Positions 22,810 to 34,600 of a stretch of 64,000 nt of DNA are shown here, in pieces (position 1 is the stretch's first letter; each line of letters opens with the position of its first letter). Made by a program: the position numbers and the translations under genes. Source of the DNA: Bryum argenteum (lineage: Eukaryota; Streptophyta; Bryopsida; Bryales; Bryaceae); NCBI GenBank assembly GCA_037043015.1, contig CM073326.1:12842345-12906344 (forward strand), in the 5' to 3' direction. The notes below the pieces were generated by a model. It did not search any database and was not told where the DNA came from. It saw only the letters and a list, made by a program, of their open reading frames with translations.

Positions 22810-23310
22810 GAAAACTATTAATACCAATGTTGGTATTGCCTTTATGGCTTTGTTATTTTTATTTTTTGCCTTCAATTTGTGGATGTAAAAAAAACTATTG
22901 GAATAAATTAATGAATCTCACTCCCCAAATTTGAATCCGAAGAATACACTCCACATAAACTAAGACGATGTTTATATCTTGTTGCATTGTATGCTTAAGC
23001 AAAGAAAGATTTATATTCTTTTGTTGTTGTATATGAAAGGCCAACTCAATTATGATAGTAAGAAATGATCGTTTTCAAGTGATAACATTATAGATTACAA
23101 TTTGGGTCACAGTAGTGAAGGTAGGCTTGTCTGCGGCTTGCGATAAACCTAATCTTTCCTGGAGGGTGCCCTACAAGGGACCTCTTCACATCTTGCCATT
23201 CAGGAAGAAGTTTCTTATAGGACGTCTTTCTGTTACTTTATATGTTCCACAAACATAACAATATACACATATACGTATACGAAAGGCAGTGCATGCGTTC
23301 TCTATAATAG
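22810..23310. other. Spacer downstream of the hypothetical gene
   Basis: AT-rich 3' flank. A short non-AT-rich block at 23120-23220 encodes nothing I recognise. Confidence 0.45.
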
Positions 23311-23314
23311 ATAA

Positions 23315-23810
23315 TTTACTTCTTCTCCCAAGCTTGTAAAGTCGAGTGTTTTCTATTCGTGTCCAATGCGTTCTTTTCTCTAGTGTGCTCCTTTCTCCAC
23401 TCCACTCCTTTCTCTAGTGTTCTCTTTTGTGTTGCAAACTATGTCATTGTTCTTGCATGCAATCATCTTGTTTACTCTCTTGTCTCTTTAATACTTTCAA
23501 TCTAATTAGGTTTTTTCTTGGAATTGAAGATTTTTGGTAGGAAAAATAAATTGCTTGTGTTTTAGTCTTTTCAAGTGATGTTGTTAATAGTGCTCGAGTT
23601 GTCATCTCAGCTAGTATATTAGCAATTCATGAGCACCTTCTGAAGATAAATTTTATAATTCTAATTATTGCATGCTTGAGAGCTTGAAGAAGAAAGAATT
23701 GTTTGTTTTGGGCACGCAAGAGAGTCAAATGCCCTCTTGAAGTTAATTTCAATAGCTTAACTTCAACAAAATTCATGACAAATTTCCATGTTAGTCGAGA
23801 CGACTTGAAC
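23315..23810 (+). repeat. 0.5-kb dispersed repeat, copy 1 (partner 29228-29735)
   Basis: Collinear and highly similar to 29228-29735 in the same orientation. Shared landmarks are GAGTGTTTTCTATTCGTGTC, CTCTAGTGTGCTCCTTTCTC, CTTTTCAAGTGATGTTGTT, AATTATTGCATGC and AATAGCTTAACTTCAACAAA. Copy 2 has a short extra segment near 29360-29380. Both may be LTR or terminal fragments of one element type. No primer-binding site or coding domain lies next to them, so I leave the class open. Confidence 0.8.
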
Positions 23811-23907
23811 CTAGGGTTTGTTTCTATTTTCTTCTGTGGAGTTTCAACTGCGCTGCTGATTTGGATGCGTTGTGCTTTCATCATTTTGTGAGTGTTGCTT
23901 GAGAAGA

Positions 23908-23947
<40 letters not shown>
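23908..23947. repeat. Poly-T tract
   Basis: About 37 T residues in a row. Confidence 0.95.
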
Positions 23948-24054
23948 CACGACCACCATCTCAATCTTATTTCTCAGAGCTCCGAAATAATGATAGAAAT
24001 TGTAGTGGAGGTCGCTTTCACACATTTGGTGGACTAGAGATTTGATTGAGGTAG

Positions 24055-25083
24055 CACTACTAGAAAATTGTGACCGAATCAACATAAAATCAACTGATTT
24101 TTGTTGTTTGGGGCAGTGCATTGACCGTATTTACTGATTTTTTAGCTTTTTGTAAAAAACAACAATTTGCTAAATATATTTTGTTGATTTGAGTAGTGTA
24201 ATGACCGAATCAACAAAATTTCATCAAATATGGAATCTTTTTGGAATCTTTTTGGAATCTTAGGGAATAATTTTGAAATCTTTTTGGAATCCTCCAGAAT
24301 CTTTGGAATCTTTGGAAATCTTTTTAATCTTCTTCTGACATTGACTAAAATGCAAAATGAAAAATGAAGATTCTTTGGGGCATCATCACTTCTTCAAAAG
24401 GAAAAATTCAAAAAAATCAAAATTTTTCTACATGTAGAGAAATACCTGCATGAAATAGTGCAAAAAAACAATTTGAAGAAAAAAATATTTTTACATCGTG
24501 AAAAATATTCAAAGTCTGCTGGGCAGTAAAAAGACGCCCCAGCCTCAGAAAAAAACAAAATTCAAAAAATTTCGAAATTTTTTCTACATGTAGAAAATTA
24601 CCTGCATCAAATAGTGCAAAATAAAATTTGAAAAAAAAAAGTTTTTACAAGGCAAATTCATAGCCAATGGTCAAGTTTACCTATAAGTACAAAAATAAAA
24701 CACTTATGTGCATGGATAGATTTAAATGGTGTGGTGGCTAAGAACGTGGGGTGAGAGCTAGGAGGTTTGTGGTTTGAGCTTGGCTGCTGGTACTTGGTGC
24801 AAAGGTTGGGTTTGAGGTGAGCCCCACTTAGTGCAACAGTTGGGTTTGAGGTGGGCCCCACTTGGTTGCCGTGGAAATTGCGTTTTCCTTTTTGTGGCAA
24901 AATTTGCTTCCCGGATTCTTGGGGCAGCAGTTTTAATTTAATTTTTTTTTTAAAAATATCCTTGACCGAATCAAGAGATAATATCAACACTTTGTGTTGA
25001 TCAATGTCCAGATCAAGGCATCCAAATTAACTGAAAATATCAACGTTTTCATGTTGACTTGGACGCTAAATTTTCTACTAATG
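24055..25083. mobile_element. Non-autonomous CACTA (En/Spm) transposon
   Basis: The left end reads CACTACTAGAAAATTG. The right end, reverse-complemented, reads CATTAGTAGAAAATTT. These are the typical CACTA-superfamily termini, though the right end has lost the perfect CACTA. A 3-bp target-site duplication TAG flanks it (24052-24054 and 25084-25086), as expected for this superfamily. Subterminal copies of GACCGAATCAAC or close variants lie near both ends (about 24071, 24202 and 24964), like transposase-binding repeats. The interior encodes no transposase, so it would depend on a partner element. Several in-house direct repeats of GGAATCTTTTT occur at 24233-24330. Confidence 0.85.
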
Positions 25084-25147
25084 TAGTACAAAGGTATGTG
25101 TGTCTTCAAGCTTTGTGCAATTTTTGCTTTCGAAGTTCTTTCGCCAT

Positions 25148-25613
25148 GAGTAAATTTGTATTGCGAAAGCTTACCACGGCTGCCTACGAGCATTTTGTGA
25201 CTATCGAGGTATTCAGTTTTTTTCTCTTCAACGTTTTTTGCTGTGTTTTGTGGTACTAATATCTTCCATGTTTGCAGAAACACTATTCAAATGGACTGAA
25301 ATTTCTTTCGTGTGTGGGAGTGATTGGACGAGCAGCCGTTGGAGTGAACACAGCCATGACCGCTTTCTACGACAAGAAGAAGGAGGCGAGCTGTGCATCA
25401 TTGAAGACAAGTTCGACACAAAGATTTCATCTCTGGAGGCAAAGATTGACATGAAGGAGGCAAAATTGACATGAAGATTTCATCTCTGGAGACACGGACC
25501 GATGCTATTTTGTTGCTAGTGACGGATGTCAAGCAGGATCAGATTGGCCTTAAAGCCGATATGAAAGAGCTCCAAACTACCATCTTAGAAGCACTTAAGG
25601 CGAAACACAAATA
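25148..25613 (+). pseudogene. Broken gene for a small coiled-coil protein
   Basis: Exon 1 (25148-25208) reads MSKFVLRKLTTAAYEHFVTI and ends before GTATTC. Exon 2 follows a TTTGCAG acceptor at about 25278 and reads KHYSNGLKFLSCVGVIGRA, then AMTAFYDKKKE. The frame then shifts to EDKFDTKISSLEAKIDMKEA, and shifts again to MKISSLETRTDAILLLVTD ending at a TAA at about 25613. The later parts are heptad-like and would form a coiled coil. One of the two frame breaks sits in an imperfect 20-bp duplication (GAGGCAAAGATTGACATGAA against a copy lacking one base), which explains it by single-base loss. I recognise no family. Confidence 0.5.
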
Positions 25614-25849
25614 ACTAGGAATTCCTACCTGACTTTATGTTTTCGGATCGGGCTCTCGATGTGTTAGTGGATGCTATTGTGTGTTAGTGGATTCTTGTTG
25701 TTTTCTCTGTATTTTTCCACTTAATGTTTCGTTTTACTTACTTCGAGGTTTAGGGTTCTTAGAGTCATGTGAAACTCTTTTTAACATATCCTCATAATCC
25801 GGTTTGTTATCAAAACCTTGCAAGCGCGAAGTGAGTGGTGCTTGTTCCC

Positions 25850-26092
25850 ATGACACCCGATTCAATTCCTATTGCAACCTGCATCAATGCAATTTTCTCA
25901 AGCTTTGCCGACGGTCAACGGCATTTAATCCGTAATCAATTGGAGAAGGAGTTTATCTTCTTTCAGCAAGATTTGAACGATTATACAGTTGATGATCTAC
26001 ATGATAAGGTCAAGGTCCCACTGCATGCTGCAAAGATTTTGGAGCGTTCCGGCCTCTTGAAAGATCCTCCAGCGCTAGCAAGTACAATTTAG
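25850..26092 (+). CDS. Small hypothetical protein (80 aa)
   Basis: ATG at 25850, stop TAG at 26090-26092. The sequence starts MTPDSIPIATCINAIFSSFA, is helical and charged in the middle, and contains YTVDDLHDKVKVPLHAAKIL near the C-terminus, which could be a small helical domain. It lies 240 bp downstream of the coiled-coil pseudogene and might be its last exon or a separate remnant. There is no recognised family. Being open in a compact region with better codon balance than its flanks is the only support. Confidence 0.3.
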   Translation: MTPDSIPIATCINAIFSSFADGQRHLIRNQLEKEFIFFQQDLNDYTVDDLHDKVKVPLHAAKILERSGLLKDPPALASTI

Positions 26093-26306
26093 TCTCTTCG
26101 CGGAAGGCTGATGTTGACTTTTAAGAGTGGTTCATGGGTCGAAGGAGCCTGAACCCCTGACGACTCAACTTGTTGGAATGGAATTACTTACCAAGATATC
26201 TCATAGATTTTCAGGTTTTTTGTTCCTAAAGGGTCACACATGTTGTTTCGTATATTTGTAGAGTTCTAATATACTTAAGCTCCAATGTATTGTGCGTCAG
26301 CATGCA

Positions 26307-26411
26307 GACCGTCGATCGCCTAAGCGCGGTGGTCCAGGGCGACCGCCGATCGCCATAGGAGATCGTCGATCGTACAGGGCGACCGTCGGTCGCCTACCGG
26401 CGGTCGCCTAG
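26307..26411. repeat. GC-rich cluster of CGACCG/CGATCG palindromic half-sites
   Basis: About 100 bp carrying at least five variants of GGCGACCGYCGRTCGCC, several being near-perfect inverted repeats. It stands out against AT-rich flanks. Confidence 0.7.
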
Positions 26412-26643
26412 TGTGACCAATATTCCTTTTTTCACGTCATTATCGACCCTTTGCCACGTATGAAAAGAGTTTTTACCTCAATGTCAAAATGTAAAACTCT
26501 CAACATGTTTTTACCATGCAATTTCTAGTATGTTCGACATTCGTGTCAAATTGAACGTAAGACGGACATGTCGAATATGGACAATTCAGACAGACATTCC
26601 GAAAAGTGTGTCACATAAGACAACCTTGCCTGTGACACTCATG

Positions 26644-26753
26644 TAGCCCCGTCTTGTCACACCTTTGTGGCCCCGTCCCGTGATACCGCGGTAGCCCCGT
26701 CCTGTGACACCGGTTCCCCCCGGTCCTGTAACACCGCTGTAGCCCCGTCCTCC
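26644..26753. repeat. 24-bp minisatellite, 4.5 copies
   Basis: Units start at 26644, 26668, 26692, 26716 and 26740 with core CCCCGTCCTGTGACACCG. On the minus strand it is in frame and would encode an 8-residue repeat of GRGYxGVT type. The surrounding frame has no other support as a gene. Confidence 0.85.
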
Positions 26754-27119
26754 AGAGAAGGCACACAAGCAGTCGGACGAGAGGTCGGGTGAGGAGTCGG
26801 ACAAGGCGGACCACATGGTCAAACAAGGCAGACAAACGGTCGGACGAGGCTGTGAACCGCCGAAACGGTTCACGCTTATACGAAATACTATCTACAACCG
26901 TTAGTCTAATATTTTTACATTCAAAATCCCCAATTGGGGCATTTGGACTAATTCCTTCGGTTTCCGGAATTTCTAGAATAATTGGAGGGGTCTTGCCTAG
27001 ATGGCTCGGTGGTTGTTTATTCTATTCTAAATTAGTAATCTTAAATTGCGTCAAAGTTTCATGACATGTTTTTGGTTATGTTTTACTACTTTATCATTAT
27101 TCATAATTGCTCAAGATTC

Positions 27120-28260
27120 CTTCTAGTTAATAAACTAGGGAACTAATAAGACCCTACGGATGAAATGCTGGATGAACAAAGTTTCATCCGTTTGAACCGG
27201 ATGAAACTCTACCACATCCAAATGCCCAACTAGGGAGAGGAAGGAAATTAGGGTTCTAGTTTTTTGGGAGGAAGTTGTGTGTGTGAATTTTTTGGGGTGC
27301 GTGTGTGAGGAGTGTCAGTGCATGGAGAGATCTAGGTAGGTTTTTGTCGCATTTTTCCGTGGGTATGTTTGGTGTGTGTATGAGATTTAGGAAGGAGGAA
27401 AGTACAGTATTAGGCGGAAGTTGGAAGGCTGGCGGAAGCTGATCAGAACACGGAAATCACGGATCCGCCGGCACCAATCCGGACGGTGAACACCAGCCAG
27501 CGAGACGACGGAAGGAGGTGAATTCGGAGCAGCTTCGGCAGCGGCACAGCAGCCGGAACGACCATCATCGACGACGACCAGAGCGACGGGGGCCAGCCGA
27601 ACAGCATTGGACTGCACCATTGCAAGCACGGCGGCAACAGGACGGTGAACATTACGACGGCGCGGCGGCGATTAGATCGGCCACAGCAGCCTCACAACCC
27701 CGATTGGAGAACAACTCCACGGAATCGGTGTAGGGGCGGCGGTAACGGCGGCCACGACGGCGAATCGGCTCACCGGCAGCAACGACGGCAGGGCGATTAC
27801 GGCGGCAGCAGCAATCTGCCGAACGGATCCACCGACAGCAAGCAGCCAACTACGGCGAGGATCGCGATCGGCGACACGGTGATCCGGCAGCGTGGGTCTA
27901 CCGACAGGAGCAACCCGGCTTCGACAGGAAGCAGACAGGCGACGTCGCGGAGGAAGCGGCCGATCCACGAGGACGGCGATCGATAGCACAAAGACGGCAG
28001 CAACGGCAGATCCGAAGCCCAATGGCAGATTGGCTGTCCGCCAGCACCGGCAGTACTCGAGCCTCGGCAATCAGCCGAGGGTGACGCCGTCTTAGCCTTC
28101 GTGACAGAGCGACCGGAACAGGAGCTCGAGCTGCATCACCGGAGCCTTGTCCTCCCTCCGTACTATTACGGGGGGTGGACAGGGTGAGATTATAGAGGGA
28201 GCTCCATCCTCTCCCGTTTTTTGCTCTTTTTATGCATTGTTTTTTCCCTTCTAGGTTCCG
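27120..28260. other. GC-rich island of unknown nature
   Basis: 27420-28150 is strongly GC-rich with many CGG, GCC and GACGG triplets, unlike anything nearby. Several overlapping frames stay open on both strands (for example 27645-27986 plus and 27672-28070 minus). They encode low-complexity Arg/Gly/Ser/Thr or Ala/Val/Leu text with no motif, so I do not call a gene. 27120-27240 contains a cluster of GGATGAAA/TTTCATCC inverted motifs. Confidence 0.5.
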
Positions 28261-29227
28261 TGGTGCGGTAGGGTTTATAAGCGTTATCTAAAAAAATGGC
28301 AAATTCTTTGCCCAAAAATTGATGGTGATAATTTAATTGGTGTTACAAGCTCTTGTTTTCGGTGTTGGCTTGGATTGGAATGTTTGTGCCTTGTTTGCCC
28401 TTTGCTGATTTAAATGTTTAGATGCTAGGGTATGCCACGAGTAAGGGTAGTGCGGAAGCGCTGCCCAATTTCTATGCTGAAATTACAACTTTAAATTAAA
28501 AATTCGGAGATTTGGAACCAAGCGCGGAAGCGTTGCCCAATTTAACCCCGAAACTTCAGAGTTTATGTTGAGAAGATTTGCTAGTGTTGCTAGGGTGTCC
28601 ATTGCTTGGAAGGTTGTTTTGCTTGCACCTCCCCCCACGGCCCAACTTGTGAGTTAGAACCGGAACACCGGGATTTAACCTCACAGAGGCGGACTTGGGG
28701 TCCGACAAGGCAGACCAAGGGGTTGATTCAAGCAGAGCATGGGTCGGGCGTGGGAGCTCCAATTACTATATGGTGTAGGTACCAAGAACGTTTTTCCTTA
28801 ATCCTTTTTTTCAGAGTCCCTATTTGTGAATTCCGTTCCTCCTCTCTGTTTGTCTATTTAATTTGTTCGAGAATGATACACGGAGTTGTCTTCTAATGGT
28901 AGATTTCATGATTTTTGGGATAAGGCTTGGAAAATGATGGTACTGAACGGATTCGTGAATATCAACGGATTACGTCGGACACCCTTAAACCGCTCATGTT
29001 ACAATCTCTTGGAATGTGACGGAATCCTCCTTCTGTACTTCTTCGGCCTCTGCCCATTTTCCGTATGCTCCGTAGTACCGGATTCCATAATGGCTAGCAC
29101 CGTAAACACTGTAAAACGTAGTTGTCAGCATATGTGGAATCAAAGTGGAAGAACAAAGGTTTCAAAAAATGAACTAAAATACTCTCTGAGAAATGAAAAT
29201 GGATGTCTCACAAATCATCTTCTCTCG
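28261..29227. other. Repeat-like spacer
   Basis: It contains two copies of GCGGAAGCGYTGCCCAATTT (about 28451 and 28526). A long plus-strand frame at 28886-29467 crosses into the dispersed repeat and is not a credible gene. Confidence 0.4.
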
Positions 29228-29735
29228 AGCTTCTTCTCCCAGGCTTGTGAAGTTGAGTGTTTTCTATTCGTGTCCAATGCGCTCTTTTCTCTAGTGTGCT
29301 CCTTTCTCAACTCCACTCCTTTCTCCAGTGTGCTCTTTGTGTTGCAAACTATGTTATTGCCCTTTGAATTAAGAGCTCTTTGCATGCAATCGTGTTGTTT
29401 ACTATCTTATATCTTTAATACTTTCAATCCAATTAGACTTTTTCTTGAAATACAAGATTTCCGATAGGAAAGATAAGTTGCTTGTTATTTTGGCTTTTCA
29501 AGTGATGTTGTTCATAGTGCTCCAGTAGTCATCTCTAGCTAGCAATTCATGAGCATTTTCAAAAGATAAATTTTATAGTTTCAATTATTGCATGCGTGTG
29601 AGATTGAAAAAGAAAGTATTGTTTTTTTTAAGGCACACAAGAGAGTTAAATGCCTTCTTGAAGTTAATTTTAATAGCTTAACTTCAACAAAATTCAAGAT
29701 AAATTTTCATATTAGTCAAGAGGAATTTTCTCTTG
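29228..29735 (+). repeat. 0.5-kb dispersed repeat, copy 2
   Basis: Partner of 23315-23810, same orientation, about 5.9 kb downstream. It abuts the Harbinger transposase remnant. Confidence 0.8.
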
Positions 29736-29739
29736 GCCT

Positions 29740-30540
29740 GTATTAGGTCCAAGTTTGGAGGAAAAAAATACTCTCATGTTGGCACAATTGAGGTTTCTCA
29801 AATTCCAATTATTGCACCTCAACTACATGTTGTTGATTACTAGGACCAAAAGGGCTTTCATTTGGTTTTGCTAAACGGTATGTAACGGGCCAATGTATTT
29901 TCCGTGACTTCGACATTATATGTGCAGGAAGCATGCATGACTCCAATCTCTGGAGTTGCTCGGCAAAAGGAAGATTTTGTAATGTAAGGAGACTAAGCCC
30001 TTATGTATTGGTAGGAGATGCACCTCGTGCTTTACGACCTTGGATGCTAGCACCATACAAAGGCCACATAGATGGATTAAGTCATGAAGAATATCATTGG
30101 ATGTATTTCCATAGCTCTACAAGAATATGCATTGGATAGGCTTTTGGATTATTGAAAGGTTGTTGGCGAATTCTATGGTTCCTCGAATTGTGACTCCATG
30201 TATTATTCAAAAAGACGATTTCTTGATGAATTGGATTTGGGAGGCACAAGATGAAGTCCACAATTCCTTGCGGATTCCATTCTTGAAGCAACCAGGTTAG
30301 CCACAATGTAGCAAATGATGAATTTGCAATGGTGATGCAAAGTGAGGGAAAAAGGACAAAGAAATTGGTTGCTCAAAGAGATTCAACTGCTAGAGCTACG
30401 TTCAAAATCAAGACTTGTGACCGCCAAGACCAGTTAGGCATTACAGAGTTGTTCTGTGAAGCGAGAACAAACCTCAAACTTTGGAGCCAATGCTACAAAG
30501 TTGGAAGATGCACAAGTCCAAGACATTGAGTCTACCCACG
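29740..30540 (+). pseudogene. PIF/Harbinger transposase pseudogene (DDE_Tnp_4)
   Basis: Plus-strand translation gives QKGFHLVLLNGM, then FRDFDIICAGSMHDSNLWS (29905-29955), then RRLSPYVLVGDAPRALRPWM and LAPYKGHIDGLSHEEYHW, then HSSTRICIG-stop-AFGLLKGCW. These are the hallmark segments of the PIF/Harbinger DDE domain (HDSN, the VGD block, and the CIEQAFG block with the catalytic Glu). The catalytic Glu and the next codon are replaced by Gly and a stop at about 30136. Further stops and frame changes lie upstream and downstream, and the reading shifts frame near 30180-30300. It is inactive. I cannot place terminal inverted repeats. Confidence 0.85.
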
Positions 30541-30707
30541 TAGAGATAAAAAGAAACTTACATTTCTTGAGACGTGACAATGCTCATTCAAGAAAAACGC
30601 AAAACAACTTACGTAAATGAGCGTCATCAAAAGACTCAAAGTATTTGAGAATTTATCCGTACTTACTGTTTTTTAAGAGAGCTTGAGAAGGAAGCTAAAG
30701 CGGCAAC

Positions 30708-30823
30708 ATCATGCGTACTACGAAACCGGGAAATCATGCGTACTAGGAACAACATCATGCGTACTACGAAACCGAGAAATCATGCGTACTACGAAACCGA
30801 GAATTCATGCATACTAGGAAACG
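30708..30823. repeat. About 21-25 bp tandem repeat, five units
   Basis: Five units built on ATCATGCGTACTACGAAACC or ATCATGCGTACTAGGAAC. The last unit is diverged (TTCATGCATACTAGG). Confidence 0.9.
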
Positions 30824-31672
30824 TAAGTATCATCTCCTCTCACCTCACAGAACACAAATTTATCAAAAAGAATGAAGATGTTCTCTTTCCAACACACGTG
30901 CACCGCACGGTCGATACCAACTCAAGATACATGACAACATACCCTGTTCCATACCTCCTACTAAAAACAGAGAAAGCATGCAAAACGAATCACAACACAA
31001 GCAATGATCTCTGCAAAAACCTGGAATCAACAAGTCGTCATATCAAAATGTAGGGTGCTCAAGAAGCTGAACTACCCCCATGCATTGCCAATGCCTTGCC
31101 TGTTTTTTTGTTTCTTTACATCCATGAGGTCTCACATTTATTCTACGATGAGGGCCAGAGATAGCAAGCAAAGCAAAGCAAAGCCCGCTGGCTAGATCTA
31201 CTGACTTTACAGACCTGAATGTAAGGTACCATGAAATATCGACGGATTTTGAACCTGACCAACCTGTGCTTTGATCAACAACCTGCTTGCTAAAGTAAAA
31301 TCTTCTGCTTCTCTCTCTCTGCTGTAAAATCTCACCCACCCATTTCACTCACTCACTAAAACTCCTCCTTCATACCCTCCATGATTACAAACCTCACAAC
31401 TATGTTACCGGAGGCGGTGCCCATGTTAGTCAAAATTAGAATAGTCTATATTTTTATATACTATACTATATAAGTTATGTTATGTGGCGAGACTCTACCA
31501 TACCCCACTCTCTCTCTCTTTCTTCTCAATCGAACCTTTTGATACAGCTTTTGAAAGTCTTGGATGCAGCTTCTTCAATGCTCTGGTCCTCCATACATAC
31601 ATACATACATTGACATGACATGATGACATGTTGTGGTTTATGTTCATGTCATGTATGTCATGTCATGTCATG
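30824..31672. other. Spacer and 3' flank of the zinc-finger gene
   Basis: No gene was recognised. 31590-31675 holds simple repeats: CATACATACATACATA, and several ATGTCATGTCATGTCATG units that run up to the stop codon of the zinc-finger gene. Confidence 0.6.
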
Positions 31673-34600
31673 TCAGGTGCGCATGCTTCCTGAGTCTTCA
31701 ATCAAAGTCCGTACATACTTGCGTACAATCTCGTCTCCTTTGGGACCGCGCCGTTTGTGGCATTGAAAGCAGTTGGTCCTAATGAAGCCCCAACCCTTGA
31801 ATGAATGCCACCAGATAATGCAAAAAGCCAAACATGGTCTCACATTTCATCACACAAAGCCATATATACTTATATATCACAAAAGAACATCAAAACTTGT
31901 TCATGAAAGAGTTTCTTCCTAATTCAGGTTTGATAGGTGTGTTTTCCTGCAGATTCATGCTAATGAGAAAAACATGACGTGCAAATGACATAATCCTAAA
32001 TAAAAAACAACTGTTTGCTTCCGAGCGTTGCCTACTTTTTGAATACAGTGAATGTTTTCACCGACGAAGTCATCTATACTCTTATGTAAAGAGCACTTTT
32101 GTCTGTAGAAACATTCACCGGATAAAAAGCTATTGTCGGTTAAGAATTGTCGGTACAAATGATCGTAGAGCATTATTTGTACCACTTGATATTAGAGATG
32201 GTGTGGCACAAAAGCTAGCAATGGAGAAGTCTTCCTATGGTACGCACAGAGAAGACTTTTCCACGATGAAGACAAAAAGCTGTTTGTGTATTGAAGGTAG
32301 TGTGAGTGGGGATGGAGAAGAGAGCTCACCGCCTGGGGAAGTTAACGTTCTTGCAATCTTCACATTCCCAGTTTCCATTCACTCCTGGCTCCGGCTTCTG
32401 GCCGCCGCCCATGGCTGTGGCATTTACTGCTGCGGGATCCCCAAATTCCTAGCCCACAGAACTCTGTACACGATCAGCGAACAATGGTGACAACCCATGC
32501 CACTGTCTAGCACCAACGTAAGCACTCACACATTCAAACTCCACCCCCAAAATACCAAGCGGATCCTCTCTTTCGTCGATATGAGGACCTGTTATGATTG
32601 TAATTGGACCAAAAGTGAGAGGGAGATGGGGATGGACATACTCGAAGGAAGTCGCTGGGTCGGTCCTTGTAATCCTCAAAGCGCAAGCCGGGACGACCCA
32701 TGATGCCGCGCACGCCGGACGACGGACTGCCCACCAGGCTGCCGCCGCGGGCCAAGTAGCTGCCCAGCGTGTTGCCGTAGGACAGCCCCGGTGGCCCGGA
32801 GTTGATGGCCAGGTTGCCCAACCCCCCGGGACCCTGCGCGTTCGCACCTGCATCATCAAGCCCAGACAGCAAGCAACATGTTATCAAAGGCCAGGGAGGT
32901 GGCTGAATCAAGACATATCCCCACAGGACATAACACCAATGGCGCAGGACGTCATAACCCCCTCTTGGAGGAAATGCTTGTATGGTAATCCCCACCGACA
33001 TGAGAGGACTATTAGCCCCTCTCAAGGTGAATAGAGCATAAGCAACAACCCCCTATTTGAAGTGAATACTAGTGCCTAAGATACAATGGACATGTCATCC
33101 ATTATCTCTGAAAGGACTTCGAAGGTACCCATACAGCAAGGTTGAGGACAATATGGTTCTTCGCTCCACGACTCAAGACTTAGATGGCGGCCACTGTGGT
33201 AGTGTTTGTTATGATAAAACTTCTTGCGAAAAAAGAGATTTTGAACTTTCCTTACTTTCCATACAGTCTCAAAATAGCGGATTCTGTGATCGGGTACAGA
33301 TAGCGTGATGGGGCGGGTACCTGATTCGCCTGTCTGCATGCGCGACTTCATGGTCTGCAGCCACAGCGCCGCGGACGCCAAGCACTCTCCCGCGTCCCCG
33401 ACGGGATCTGTGGACGCTGCGAACGACGCCACCAGCTGCTCCGCTAATCTCTTCCCTTCCGTGGCCGCACTGCACATCCACCATCAACCAGTCAACTCCA
33501 TGACCCATTCTCCTGCTTCGTGCAGCCACTAAAATGCAGATCTACACGAGCTCATAGTTTCATACAACTTCGATTGCTTCGCATCTATGTGAGACAAGGG
33601 CAAGCTTGTACTGTAGTTGAACATCCACATAGCTGGTAAAAGTCCAAAGTGAAGTGGTAAGAACTGCGGTACCGCGCCATGTCCAATACATCGGATCAAC
33701 AGACATCCTTGGGAATATGGAAAAAAAATTAGATTCCTAACAACAAGAATCTTCATCGTTGTTTTCTGTTCTTGTGCAATGTAGCTGGAGGTCAAAGGCT
33801 TTCATAGATGCACAGCAGCGCTGGTAGGTCACTTTCGGCATACTGTAGCTCATTCATCCCTACAATTCGGACCGACAGAATTTCATACATACGTATATTC
33901 GATAATGAGCATCTCCTGCTTGTCGGTAGCGTGGATGCTCAGGTGCCCTACTCAAAATTGCGAGTTTGAGATGCAAAAGTGAACGAATAAGATGGTAACT
34001 GGTGAGTTTGGTATGAAGGATGAATGGAAGATTTAATACCTGAGCGTGGATCTGCGGCCAGACATGCCACCATCGCCAGTGACGTAGTGCGAGGCGAAGG
34101 ACGGCAAGAGCGGCGTGGTGTCGAAGCCGCCGCCCATCCAATGCTCCATGTCGCCCACCGTGGCGTGGCTGGACGCCGGCGAGATGCTCATGCCCGATTG
34201 CTGCGTCTCCGCCCCTCCCATGTGCGACATCATGTTCCGCGGCAATATCCCCCCTTGATCCCCCGACATCTGCACACACACCATCCCCGCACTAATTCTC
34301 ACATTCCCACACAAACAACAGCGAAATCTTGTCTGACAAAGAAAACATAGCAACATCCCAGAACAATCTATAGCATGCACATGGCACTCCCATGTATGAA
34401 CAAGCCTAGGGAGAGTTTGACGGTGAAGATTTGAACTGACTGTTCATTACCCCGTGAACCATTGTAGGAATGTGCACACTATTGCAGAATGGGATGTTTT
34501 CCAGCCGTGCATGGTTCTGTGATAAGAGATAAGAGGAGCTTAGAGTCTCACCAGATGAGGAGCTAAGCCTGATCCAGGGCCCATGTCGCGGGCAATTTTG

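Noticed and set aside
23627..24121. Minus-strand frame with a poly-Lys run
   Set aside because: The Lys run is the poly-T tract, and the frame joins repeat and CACTA sequence.
27387..28100. Overlapping long frames on both strands in the GC-rich island
   Set aside because: High GC removes stop codons. The proteins are low-complexity, no splice-consistent gene or motif appears, and both strands look equally open.
28930..29190. Minus-strand RFKGVRR text suggesting an AP2/ERF domain
   Set aside because: The following residues do not match the WGxxAAEIRD part of the domain and stops interrupt the frame. The match is too short.
31950..32120. Exon reading QKCSLHKSIDD as the second half of finger 2
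   Set aside because: It would lack the fourth cysteine. The exon at 31673-31778 gives TNCFQC with full ligand spacing and a natural stop.
32534..32641. Read-through of zinc-finger exon 5 to the TGA at 32534 as the true C-terminus
   Set aside because: It also closes in phase. The GTATGT donor at 32641 joining to exons 6 and 7 instead yields a perfect second finger, which is a better explanation. It may still be an alternative transcript.
32449..33034. Long plus-strand and alternative minus-strand frames over the zinc-finger exons
   Set aside because: They are antisense or shifted-frame shadows of exon 5 of the RanBP2-type gene.
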